Made by a program: the position numbers and the translations under genes
Notes under the pieces: model-generated
What the model saw: only the letters and a program-made list of their open reading frames with translations
Database searches by the model: none
Told to the model about the DNA's origin: nothing
In this document: one piece after another, positions 48,529-55,589 of the stretch
Layout of the letters: each line of letters opens with the position of its first letter
How positions within the stretch are numbered: the first letter of the stretch is position 1
Virus record (IMG/VR): IMGVR_UViG_3300021403_000010
Span: 1 to 61,246 of that record
DNA length: 61,246 bases
Source: a virus
Strand: one strand, 5' to 3'

Positions 48529-49422
48529 CTACGGGAACAGGACCGACCCGTCGTCATTCAGGGATGCCCCGAGTTCGTCCGTCAGGTAAGCCTTCACCCA
48601 TGCCTCGTCCTTGACAAACCTCTGCGCCGCCGCGAGCTGTCCAGGCGGCATCTTCGCCGACGAGTACTCGCTCGTGAAGAACCCTGTCAGAGCCTGCATT
48701 GTCTTGATTGCCTTGCCGGACTTCGAAGCGGCAACGCGGGCTAGTCCGTCCTTGGCCAGTTGCTCGGCGCTGGCACCGGTCTGCGCGGGCGCGTCGGCCT
48801 TCTTGGTGGACTTGGGACCTGAGTTCCCAGCAGCTAGGTAGTTCGGGTTGAGCCACTTTGTAGCCACCTTGTATGTGATCGGCCTCTCGACTCCGTCCTT
48901 GCCAGTCATCGGCTTTGTGTTGAGCCGCGTTCCAAACCGCTCGTTGCAGTCCTTGGACGGCAAGGTTTCCAAGAAGAACTTCAGCCCTACGTAGTTGGGC
49001 GCGTAGCACTGGTCGAGCGTGTCCTTTGGAAACCCAAGCTTGACCAAGCTCGTGTTGAACACGGTCGCTCCGCACGAACCATTGATTTCCGCGCCTTCTT
49101 CGCAGTAGATCGAGTTGCCTTCGGCGTCCGCTTCGGTGCCTTTAGGCTCCGGGTCCGGGTCGAGTGGCCCGCTGACAAGCGCCGGCTGGAACGCTTCGAG
49201 ACTCTTCTCTCCAAAGCTCAGGTTGATGTCTACCTCGTCCGCTCCGCGCACGCGGTCGCCGTCTTTGTCGAGCAGCGCTGAGTGCAGGACTAACGTCAAC
49301 GACGTGGCCTTGTAGTCGCTCTTGAGGTTGGTGAACTTAGCGCTGAGCACTTCGTATGCGCCGGACTCGGGTCCTGTTCCTCCTTGCCTCGCTTTTGCCG
49401 GGTCTAGTGATGGTTTTGGCAC
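48529..49422 (-). CDS. Hypothetical replication/recombination protein
   Basis: 297 residues, GTG 49422. The first 180 residues are beta-rich with conserved-looking cores (TSLTLVLHSALLDKDGDRVR; PNYVGLKFFLETLPSKD). A Lys/Ala-rich linker and a helical C-terminal domain (AAQRFVKDEAWVKAYLTDEL) follow. It is the first gene behind the promoter at 49454-49483. A single-strand-binding role is possible but unproved. Confidence 0.6.
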   Translation of the reverse strand: MPKPSLDPAKARQGGTGPESGAYEVLSAKFTNLKSDYKATSLTLVLHSALLDKDGDRVRGADEVDINLSFGEKSLEAFQPALVSGPLDPDPEPKGTEADAEGNSIYCEEGAEINGSCGATVFNTSLVKLGFPKDTLDQCYAPNYVGLKFFLETLPSKDCNERFGTRLNTKPMTGKDGVERPITYKVATKWLNPNYLAAGNSGPKSTKKADAPAQTGASAEQLAKDGLARVAASKSGKAIKTMQALTGFFTSEYSSAKMPPGQLAAAQRFVKDEAWVKAYLTDELGASLNDDGSVLFP

Positions 49423-49453
49423 TTTTGGTGGTGATCTCCTTCAAAGAAGTTTA

Positions 49454-49483
49454 AGTGTACAGTTTAACCTAGAAACTTGTCAA
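49454..49483 (-). promoter_or_regulatory. Early promoter with operator-like sequence
   Basis: Reverse strand TTGACA (49478-49483), 18-base spacer, TACACT (49454-49459). The spacer contains GTTTCTAGGTTAAACT (49461-49476). It drives the replication/recombination operon. Confidence 0.75.
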
Positions 49484-49514
49484 GCGGAAAGTGGGGCAGT
49501 GGACAAACTTTCTT

Positions 49515-49877
49515 TTACTGCTCCACCGCCGCGCGGAGCCGCGCAACCTGCCGCTGCAATCCGTGGGCGAATCCATCCTCTGGTATTCCACACCCACGCA
49601 CGCAAACGCCTTGAGCGTCGTAGTCATGTCCTTCGTGGACGGTGCAACTCGCTGCCGGTCCGTTGCTGATGAGGTCGCGGAGCCGCGCGTTCTCAGATTC
49701 GAGTTCGGCGATGCGCGACGGCTCCTGCCTGACCAACTTTAGCAAGGCATCCAACTTCACTCGAATCGCCAGAGCCCACGACAACGAGCTGCTAGTCCTT
49801 CCGTGACGGTTATGCCACAGGGCGCTACCTTCAAGGTCCGTCAATGCTTCGATCGCTGCCTGTTCGAATGGGCTCAT
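49515..49877 (-). CDS. Small-gene-chain protein with Cys-rich middle
   Basis: 120 residues; ATG 49877 overlaps the stop of the interrupted upstream gene (ATGA). A helical section (PSRIAELESENARLRDLISN), then CTVHEGHDYDAQGVCVRGCG, a possible zinc site, and a helical end. Last member of the 53.5-49.5 kb chain. The IS insertion upstream may reduce its expression. Confidence 0.65.
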   Translation of the reverse strand: MSPFEQAAIEALTDLEGSALWHNRHGRTSSSLSWALAIRVKLDALLKLVRQEPSRIAELESENARLRDLISNGPAASCTVHEGHDYDAQGVCVRGCGIPEDGFAHGLQRQVARLRAAVEQ

Positions 49878-50028
49878 CGGGTCAGCTCCTCAATCCTGCG
49901 GATGGTCTGATCGCGCTGGCGCTCCAGTTCGGCGATTCTCCACAGCAGCGCTGCTTCATATTGCTCGCGTGTGGGGGCGGTGCAGGCCGGTGCATTATCC
50001 TTCCCGGTCCAATGATACTGGTCGTGAC
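49874..50028 (-). pseudogene. 3' part of a gene interrupted by the IS
   Basis: The frame reads SHDQYHWTGKDNAPACTAPT and on to ELTR, with TGA overlapping the next ATG. Removing the IS plus one 8-bp target repeat joins it in frame to the 51919-52108 part and yields an intact 114-residue protein. Confidence 0.8.
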
Positions 50029-50059
50029 TTGAGTATGGGAATTATATACATGAGTACAG

Positions 50060-50088
50060 TTGACAACGGCTCTGTACTCAGCTACAAT
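50060..50088 (+). promoter_or_regulatory. Transposase promoter, leaderless
   Basis: TTGACA (50060-50065), 17-base spacer, TACAAT (50083-50088), then TGAAAC and ATG 50095. Near-consensus, and it begins inside the left inverted repeat. Confidence 0.75.
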
Positions 50089-50094
50089 TGAAAC

Positions 50095-51030
50095 ATGAGT
50101 AAGAGCACCATCAGCACTTTCAAACTCTTCGAGATGTTCCCGGATCAGGAGTCGGCGCGGCTGTACCTCGAAGGCCGATTGTGGCCGAACGGGCCGGTCT
50201 GCCCCGATTGCAAATCGGCGGCGATCAGCACCCGGACCCGGATCGGCTTCTACCACTGCAACGCCTGCAACTTCGATTTCACGATCCGTACCGGCACGGT
50301 GTTCGAGCGGTCCAAGGTTCCGCTCCACAAATGGGTCTACGCCATGTATCTGCTCGTCACGGCGCGCAAGGGGATCAGTTCGATGCAACTGGCGAAGGAA
50401 ATCGGCGTCACGCAGAAGACGGCGTGGTTCATCCTCGGACGGCTCCGTGAGGCGTGCAGCACGCCCGATTCCATCGACAAGTTGAAAGGCATCGTCGAGA
50501 TCGACGAATGCTTCGTTGGCGGTCTGGAAGGCAACAAGCATGAGCACAAGAAACTCCACGCCGGACGCGGCTCGGTCGGCAAGCAAACCGTTCTCGGAAT
50601 GCGGGAGCGCGGCGGGCGCACCATCGCCAAGGTCACGCCGATCCGCTCGCTTCAGTCGGTGAACGATCAGATCTTTGCGAACGTCGAGACTGGCACGCAG
50701 ATCTACACCGACGAACACGTTCTCTTTCAAGACCTGGACGGGCTGTTCTACTCGCACGATTCGGTCAATCACAGCGCTGGCGAGTACAGGAAGGGCGCGG
50801 CGCACACCAATAGCATCGAGAGCGTTTGGGCGGTCCTGAAACGCGGGCTGCATGGTGTTTACCATCATGCGTCCCCGAAGCATCTCACCCGGTACGTCAA
50901 TGAGTTCACGTGGCGGCTGAACGAAGGCAACGTCGCTCGCCACACGTTTGAACGGCTGGATTCGTTCATTGACGCCATTGTCGGCAAGCGCCTCACATAT
51001 GCTCGGCTCATTGCCAAGGTGTCGGCGTGA
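50095..51030 (+). CDS. IS1595-family transposase
   Basis: 311 residues. The N-terminal zinc ribbon has CPDCKSAAIS ... YHCNACNFDFT (CxxC at about 36-39 and 56-59). The catalytic domain follows: VEIDECFVGGLEGNKHEHKK (first D), IYTDEHVLFQDL (second D, TDE), and HTNSIESVWAVLKRGLHGVY (final acidic E in the family's NSIEsxW motif). It catalyses DNA cut-and-paste at the 25-bp repeats. Confidence 0.93.
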   Translation: MSKSTISTFKLFEMFPDQESARLYLEGRLWPNGPVCPDCKSAAISTRTRIGFYHCNACNFDFTIRTGTVFERSKVPLHKWVYAMYLLVTARKGISSMQLAKEIGVTQKTAWFILGRLREACSTPDSIDKLKGIVEIDECFVGGLEGNKHEHKKLHAGRGSVGKQTVLGMRERGGRTIAKVTPIRSLQSVNDQIFANVETGTQIYTDEHVLFQDLDGLFYSHDSVNHSAGEYRKGAAHTNSIESVWAVLKRGLHGVYHHASPKHLTRYVNEFTWRLNEGNVARHTFERLDSFIDAIVGKRLTYARLIAKVSA

Positions 51031-51770
51031 GTATCCCCCTTATCGCTTCCTTCGGCGGGGGTGTAAACTCCGCCGCTATGTTGGTGGGGATGCAGGAGCG
51101 GAATGTCTATCCACAAGCCATTCTGTTTGCGGATACTGGCGGCGAGAAACCGGAGACATACACGTTTCTGAATCAGATGGTCGGATGGCTTGCGCAGTGG
51201 GGCTTTCCGCCGATCACAATCGTTTCCAATGACGGTATCCATCGCACGCTGGAACGCGATTGCCTTACGCGAAATACGATGCCTTCTCTTGTTTTCGGAT
51301 GGCGCTCCTGCTCGGACAAATATAAGCGACGCCCTATCAACAAATTCATTCGTTCTTGGGGCGAAGTCACAATGGCTGTGGGTATCGATGCGGGAGAGAC
51401 GCGAAGAGTGGGCAAGAATTTTGATACTGAGAGCATAAAGTACTGGCACCCGTTGATTGATTGGGGCTGGGATCGTGACGCATGTATTGCCGCCCTGAAT
51501 CGCGCTCAATTGCCGATTCCGGTAAAGAGTGCTTGCTTCTTTTGTCCAGCCTCTAAGAAGACCGAGGTTATCCAGTTGAGTGTTGAACACCCCGATCTCT
51601 TCGCGCGTGCTGTAGCGATGGAACGCGCAGCAGTTGGGCTTACCGCCATTAAGGGGCTTGGACGACACTGGTCCTGGGAAGAACTTGTAAAGAATTCCGA
51701 GACCCAACGTGGGCTGTTCCCTGAAGTGGTGCAGACTCCGTGTATATGCTTCGACGGTGAGGAGGATTGA
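51027..51770 (+). CDS. PAPS-reductase/N-type ATP pyrophosphatase family passenger
   Basis: 247 residues, GTG 51027 overlapping the transposase stop (GTGA). SFGGGVNSAAMLVGMQ is the N-type PP-loop; ILFADTGGEKPETYTFLN and the CFFCPASKKTEVIQ Cys cluster match phage and mobile-element PAPS-reductase-like proteins. These adenylate substrates for sulfur or nucleotide modification. The role inside an IS is unknown; it might modify DNA or tRNA. Confidence 0.8.
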   Translation: MSIPLIASFGGGVNSAAMLVGMQERNVYPQAILFADTGGEKPETYTFLNQMVGWLAQWGFPPITIVSNDGIHRTLERDCLTRNTMPSLVFGWRSCSDKYKRRPINKFIRSWGEVTMAVGIDAGETRRVGKNFDTESIKYWHPLIDWGWDRDACIAALNRAQLPIPVKSACFFCPASKKTEVIQLSVEHPDLFARAVAMERAAVGLTAIKGLGRHWSWEELVKNSETQRGLFPEVVQTPCICFDGEED

Positions 51771-51895
51771 TGAGCACACCCAAGCAGTTAGACACGATAA
51801 CTGACGTAGTGCTTGCATACAAACCGCCCGCCAAGGCGAAGGCCGCGAAAAAGCGCGCGAAGCGAAAGGCGCAACGCGATGCAAAGAAAGGCTAA
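51770..51895 (+). CDS. 41-residue basic passenger protein
   Basis: ATG 51770 overlaps the preceding stop (TGATG) and follows GGAGGATTG. The product is MSTPKQLDTITDVVLAYKPP then a Lys/Ala/Arg-rich tail. The stop TAA runs into the right inverted repeat. A DNA- or RNA-binding accessory is likely from composition alone. Confidence 0.6.
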   Translation: MSTPKQLDTITDVVLAYKPPAKAKAAKKRAKRKAQRDAKKG

Positions 51896-51918
51896 CTGTA
51901 CTCATGTATATAATTCCC

Positions 51919-52108
51919 TTGAGTATGGCAACCCCTCAGCGCACGACTTGCACGCCGCGCGTTTGGCCTTTTCGTAACTCCCCGCTACTGGAGCCGAGAG
52001 CCGCTTCACTTCGGCGATGAGCGCAGAGACATCCAAGCAAAGCTGTGGATCATCCCACCTGTATGTTCGGGTGCTCAGCCGCTCGATGGCTTCAGCGATG
52101 TTGATCAT
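51919..52108 (-). pseudogene. 5' part of a gene interrupted by the IS
   Basis: ATG 52108 (MINIAEAIERLSTRTYRWDD) overlaps the preceding stop. Near the cut it encodes CKSCAEGLPYS. In the present DNA the frame runs a few codons into the IS (to 51902). Joined with 49874-50028 it gives a 114-residue protein with a CxxC...H...C pattern. Confidence 0.8.
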
Positions 52109-52293
52109 ATTTCAACCCGATTACCCCTTCGGCGGACAACCTCTTTCCGACATTCAAGGCACGGGTAATCATCCGGCTTCCACCGATCCGATGACAACAC
52201 GTACTTTACGGACACCCGTTTGCCGCACAGCGCGGTTACTGTTTTTCTACCGGTGCGCGTGGGATCGGCGGCATGGATTAGCGCCTTACTCAT
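52105..52293 (-). CDS. Small zinc-binding-like protein
   Basis: 62 residues; ATG 52293 overlaps the preceding stop (ATGA) and lies behind GCGAGGAGACCGCG. It contains TALCGKRVSVKYV and DYPCLECRKEV, so C...CxxC could bind zinc. It resembles small phage proteins that begin with an H/T-rich stretch and TxLC. Function unknown. Confidence 0.65.
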   Translation of the reverse strand: MSKALIHAADPTRTGRKTVTALCGKRVSVKYVLSSDRWKPDDYPCLECRKEVVRRRGNRVEI

Positions 52294-52430
52294 CGCGGTC
52301 TCCTCGCTCGGCAGGACTTCCGGTGGCGTATCGCCACGATCTTGCGAGCCTCGCGCCCGCAATCCCGGCAACGCACCCAGTTGCTACCAGCTTCCCCATC
52401 GGGACGTTTTGGATTTCGTGGGTCGCTCAT
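52290..52430 (-). CDS. 46-residue zinc-finger protein
   Basis: ATG 52430 overlaps the preceding stop. CRDCGREARKIVAIRHRKSC gives a CxxC...H...C pattern; the ends are basic. ATGA overlaps on both sides make it part of the translationally coupled chain. Confidence 0.65.
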   Translation of the reverse strand: MSDPRNPKRPDGEAGSNWVRCRDCGREARKIVAIRHRKSCRARRPR

Positions 52431-52609
52431 CGTGGCCTCCTCACTCCCCGGCGTGCGTCACGCTGTGCGGCGCGGTAGCCAGCGTGGAATGCTCGCTCAA
52501 CATCGGCCAACTTCGGTCCTAAACCGCGCTCCAAGTAAATCTCGTCGGTGTGTATAAACGCCAACTTGCCCACGCTCTTTATCGGGCGCTTGGGCTTGGG
52601 TTGTTTCAT
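52427..52609 (-). CDS. Small basic protein
   Basis: 60 residues starting MKQPKPKRPIKSVGKLAFIH, with a central GLGPKLADVERAFHAGYRAA helix and an Arg-rich end. ATG 52609 overlaps the preceding stop. Function unknown. Confidence 0.6.
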   Translation of the reverse strand: MKQPKPKRPIKSVGKLAFIHTDEIYLERGLGPKLADVERAFHAGYRAAQRDARRGVRRPR

Positions 52610-52827
52610 TTAAGTTTGATTCCATATACCGCGTTGATTACGTCAATGATGCTATCGCTCCAAGATCCGTCGCCGAGCGTCCACCCATAGTACAGTTCCA
52701 CGATTTTACGCGGCGGCATTGCCAATATATCCGCATCCCTCGATATGTCGTTATCATTGTCCTCTACGCCAAGTCGCCCTCGGCAGGCTCGAAGAATGTA
52801 CTTGGGTATTGTTTTCCGCTTTTTCAT
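52606..52827 (-). CDS. Small hypothetical protein
   Basis: 73 residues, ATG 52827 overlapping the preceding stop. Basic start, then LRACRGRLGVEDNDNDISRD and PPRKIVELYYGWTLGDGSWS. It looks like a compact phage early protein. Function unknown. Confidence 0.6.
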   Translation of the reverse strand: MKKRKTIPKYILRACRGRLGVEDNDNDISRDADILAMPPRKIVELYYGWTLGDGSWSDSIIDVINAVYGIKLK

Positions 52828-53048
52828 TTGTCATGCTCCATCGCCCAATCTATGGCTTCACGGGCGGTTTCAAAGGTCGGCCACGACTTATCGACCTTTA
52901 ATGGAACCAGTTCGAGGTGCCCGACCCACCGCCACGATTTGTTTCGCCACGAAACCCAGCCCTTCTGTTTCTCCCACCAGTCGAGACGTTGTTTGTCCGT
53001 GCGTGGACTGGCGGATGCCGATATGGACTGCTTCATTCGCTCTGTCAC
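52824..53048 (-). CDS. Small Trp-rich protein
   Basis: 74 residues with many Trp (LDWWEKQKGWVSWRNKSWRW), ending FETAREAIDWAMEHDK. It overlaps both neighbours by 4 bases. Function unknown. Confidence 0.6.
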   Translation of the reverse strand: MTERMKQSISASASPRTDKQRLDWWEKQKGWVSWRNKSWRWVGHLELVPLKVDKSWPTFETAREAIDWAMEHDK

Positions 53049-53314
53049 AGCACACCTGCCTTCTTGAGCGCGGCGCGGGCCTTGACGCGCACATCGTCTG
53101 ATTCGTTATTGTACGGGTAGATCATAGGCGCACGATCCAGCAGGCGGACAGCATCTTGCAGCGCCTCCACCAGATCAGGAGCCGCCGATATCAACTGCGC
53201 ATTCGCCGCCCCGATTGGCGTGTTGGCGCTACGAACCTCAGCTATCGTGCATCCATCCGTTCTGACGAACCACATACACTCCACGGACCAAGGTCCTTTT
53301 GTGTATTCGCTCAT
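53045..53314 (-). CDS. Phage accessory protein (EYTKGPW-type)
   Basis: 89 residues starting MSEYTKGPWSVECMWFVRTD, then IGAANAQLISAAPDLVEALQ. This TxGPW ... NAxLIaAAPdLLeAL pattern is very common in phage and prophage small genes of unknown function. ATG 53314 overlaps the preceding stop. Confidence 0.75.
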   Translation of the reverse strand: MSEYTKGPWSVECMWFVRTDGCTIAEVRSANTPIGAANAQLISAAPDLVEALQDAVRLLDRAPMIYPYNNESDDVRVKARAALKKAGVL

Positions 53315-53514
53315 TTCGTTGCCTGCTCTCCCTTGAGGATGGCGGCGCTGGCGTCCGCCCGTAATTGCGCAAACTCCTCGCTAGGCATCAATACCAGATA
53401 GCCGCTGGCTCGGCGTAGCACCTCCGTCAACTCCCTGACAGTTTCTTTCAAGTATTCACGCTCGGCTATGCACTCAGCCAGTGCGGACCATGGGATTCTA
53501 AGAGGTCTACTCAT
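53311..53514 (-). CDS. Small helical protein leading the gene chain
   Basis: 67 residues with a helical ALAECIAEREYLKETVRELT. ATG 53514 starts the overlapping chain; TTGACC at about 53545 and a TAACCG near the start may be a weak promoter. Function unknown. Confidence 0.6.
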   Translation of the reverse strand: MSRPLRIPWSALAECIAEREYLKETVRELTEVLRRASGYLVLMPSEEFAQLRADASAAILKGEQATK

Positions 53515-53540
53515 CGGTTACCTGCCTGATCCACGTAAGG

Positions 53541-55091
53541 TCAATCTACCGCGCGCGATAATAGTTTTGGAAGCTCGGTTTCCCGTCTTACGCGGAACCA
53601 GCGCGGAACGTACTCCGACGCCCGGCGCTGGAACCACTCAATCTGGTCGTCAACTACTAGCGTGACTCCCCTGTCCTGCTCACTCCGGGTAATTCTACCG
53701 CTGCCCTGCACCAGCTCCTGCGCCGCAAGGTACATTGGGTAACTGGGGTCTTTGTCCGTACGAACCTGCATTAACTTGCTCCGTGTGTCGGGGAATGCAA
53801 TTTTAGCAATGACCTGCCACTCTCCCCGGCGACCTTTAAAGTCCCAGCCAGTCGAAAAGCTGGGGCTAACCAAAACTCCACTGTCCGGGCCGTTCACGAA
53901 TTTGTCGTAAGCCCTCCTGGCGGTCAGTGACTCCGGGTCGGCTCGTCCGTTCAATACAACTCGCGCAGGGTCTAACGTACTCGCAATTTGCTTGGCCCGG
54001 TCGTACGACACTGTGTGCACCAACCCGCGCCGGGACGAGCCCCAGTCCGACACTTCACGAATGCGTCTGAGCCAACGTTGTTCGTCTTCAGTGGACATCG
54101 AGTGCTTGACGCGGGCGGTCGGCACCCACAGCACGGGTCCATTGGCTGGGGGGAACTGCCGGGGCCACTCGCGGAAGTCACAGTCGGCGCGTTTGATGCC
54201 CAAAAGTTCGAGCGTTTTGGGGCGCAAGGTGGCGCTCAGTAGCACGACGCGGGGCGTGAAGCGAAACAGCTTCTCCCGGAACTGTCCGGGCCAGACACAC
54301 TCGAACCGCCAGGCCCGGCCTTCGTCCGACCCTTCGTCCGCTGTCACAACCCAGTTTGCGTCCAAGCCATTCAACTTGCCTGCATTCTCGTGCAGGCGCT
54401 CGGCTGCTTTGAGGTCCCGGCCCAGACGTTCGCGCGTGGACCCGCGCGCGTCACTCAGCTTGGCCTTAAGCACGGTAATTCGCGAGTTCGAGCGTTCGCG
54501 CAGCAGCCTGGCCAGCGCCTTCCACTCCTCGTGCGACTCTCCGGGCACGGGCGCGAGCTTGGCTCCGACTTCCCGGCACTCGCGCTCCGTAATGCGGTAG
54601 TCGAGTGCGCGGGAGAGCCATTCGCTGGCTTGGGTGCACTCGTCGCACACTAGTGTGTCAGCTTCTTCAATCTTTGGTGCGGACATCCACCAGGCGTAGT
54701 TGGTCACGCCAACACTGGCTGCATTGAAGGCTCGGAGGTCCGACGTGTACGGACAGCCAGCGCGGTCCCGGCAGCCCCAACGCACTCCGTCCTCGCACGA
54801 CCCCCCTTCCCAGCAAGCGTAGTTGGCTCGACCACGCATGCCAACCAGCCCCGCCGAACCCAGCTCGCTCAAGTACTGCCGCTCCAGGCCCAGGTTGGCT
54901 GTCAGAATGACCGTCCGACCACCCAGCAGTTTCGCGAGCGCGAACGCTACAGCAGTCTTACCAACGCCTGGAGGAGCTCCAATACCAACGAAGCGCTTCT
55001 CTGACGTGAGTACGTGGTGTATTGCTTCTTCCTGCGCGGGGCGGAAGGTTTGGAACTTTTCGGGAAAGCCGAGTTCGGGAGGGCTAAACAC
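53541..55091 (-). CDS. DinG/XPD-like superfamily 2 helicase
   Basis: 516 residues. Walker A is GIGAPPGVGKTAVAFALAKL near residue 40. A Cys-rich loop (ACWEGGSCEDGVRWGCRDRA) could hold an iron-sulfur cluster as in XPD/DinG. The DEAH-box position reads LVCDECTQASEW. C-terminal motifs include LVSPSFSTGWDFKGRRGEWQ and VQGSGRITRSEQDRGVTLVV. Likely 5'-3' DNA helicase in replication or repair. Confidence 0.85.
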   Translation of the reverse strand: MFSPPELGFPEKFQTFRPAQEEAIHHVLTSEKRFVGIGAPPGVGKTAVAFALAKLLGGRTVILTANLGLERQYLSELGSAGLVGMRGRANYACWEGGSCEDGVRWGCRDRAGCPYTSDLRAFNAASVGVTNYAWWMSAPKIEEADTLVCDECTQASEWLSRALDYRITERECREVGAKLAPVPGESHEEWKALARLLRERSNSRITVLKAKLSDARGSTRERLGRDLKAAERLHENAGKLNGLDANWVVTADEGSDEGRAWRFECVWPGQFREKLFRFTPRVVLLSATLRPKTLELLGIKRADCDFREWPRQFPPANGPVLWVPTARVKHSMSTEDEQRWLRRIREVSDWGSSRRGLVHTVSYDRAKQIASTLDPARVVLNGRADPESLTARRAYDKFVNGPDSGVLVSPSFSTGWDFKGRRGEWQVIAKIAFPDTRSKLMQVRTDKDPSYPMYLAAQELVQGSGRITRSEQDRGVTLVVDDQIEWFQRRASEYVPRWFRVRRETELPKLLSRAVD

Positions 55092-55302
55092 TTTTCTTTA
55101 CCAGAGCTGGCGCTTTGGGACGGCTTCTCCCGCGAATTGCCATGTGAGCGTCAGCAATCACGTTTTCGTAGGCATACTCCAGAGCTTCTTGTGGGGGCAG
55201 GCCATACTCCCTCTGGGAGTTCTTGTGAAGACTCTCGACAGACATGTACTTGGTGATTTGCTTCAAAGCATCGTAGTAGCGGAGTTCGTTTTCGATACCC
55301 AT
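55084..55302 (-). CDS. Small helical protein
   Basis: 72 residues, ATG 55302, overlapping the helicase start by 8 bases. ENELRYYDALKQITKYMSVE and QEALEYAYENVIADAHMAIR suggest an all-helical fold. Function unknown. Confidence 0.65.
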   Translation of the reverse strand: MGIENELRYYDALKQITKYMSVESLHKNSQREYGLPPQEALEYAYENVIADAHMAIRGRSRPKAPALVKKSV

Positions 55303-55308
55303 TTGTGC

Positions 55309-55589
55309 TTACATCTTTCGTTGCGGCAGCGGCCCGTGCGCGACCACAATCCTGCTCTGGTCCTCTTCTTCTTCTTCCGTCACCAGAAAGTCCACGTCCT
55401 CGCGCCCGGCCCAGGCCTTCGCTTGCACTTTCAGCCATTTGTGTCCACGTCCTCACCCCACTGCGCAAACGTGCCCTGCGCCGCGCCGAGCACCATGCCG
55501 TCCTCACAGTTGGACAGGAGGGAAATCGGCGGTGTTACGTTGCCGTCGTCTTGCTTGGCGGACGCTTTACGTATCTCGAATTTAACTTC
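55309..55589 (-). pseudogene. Frameshifted small gene between ParB-like and helicase genes
   Basis: Two frames carry coding-like sequence. The first reads VKFEIRKASAKQDDGNVTPP through GTFAQWGEDVD and stops at TGA 55433-55431. The second, one base back, reads KWLKVQAKAWAGREDVDFLV through RIVVAHGPLPQRKM and stops at 55309. One extra A in the AAA run near 55438 would fuse them into about 95 residues. No start codon is obvious for the first part; ATG 55496 is internal. Confidence 0.5.

Larger units (their letters stand above)
50037..51918 (+). mobile_element. IS1595-type insertion sequence with two passenger genes
   Basis: An 1882-bp element. Its ends are perfect 25-bp inverted repeats, GGGAATTATATACATGAG... 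at 50037-50061 and the complement at 51894-51918. It carries a zinc-ribbon DDE transposase followed by a PAPS-reductase-like gene and a small basic gene in the same direction with overlapping starts. Base and codon use differ from the phage neighbours. The intact repeats and duplication indicate a recent insertion. Confidence 0.92.
50029..51926. repeat. 8-bp target-site duplication flanking the IS
   Basis: TTGAGTAT occurs at 50029-50036 and 51919-51926, directly outside the element ends. Eight base pairs is the usual length for IS1595-family insertions. Confidence 0.9.

Noticed and set aside
49882-50943. Long open frame on the strand opposite the transposase
   Set aside because: The transposase frame carries a clear zinc ribbon and DDE motifs; the opposite frame has no start signals and crosses the IS end.
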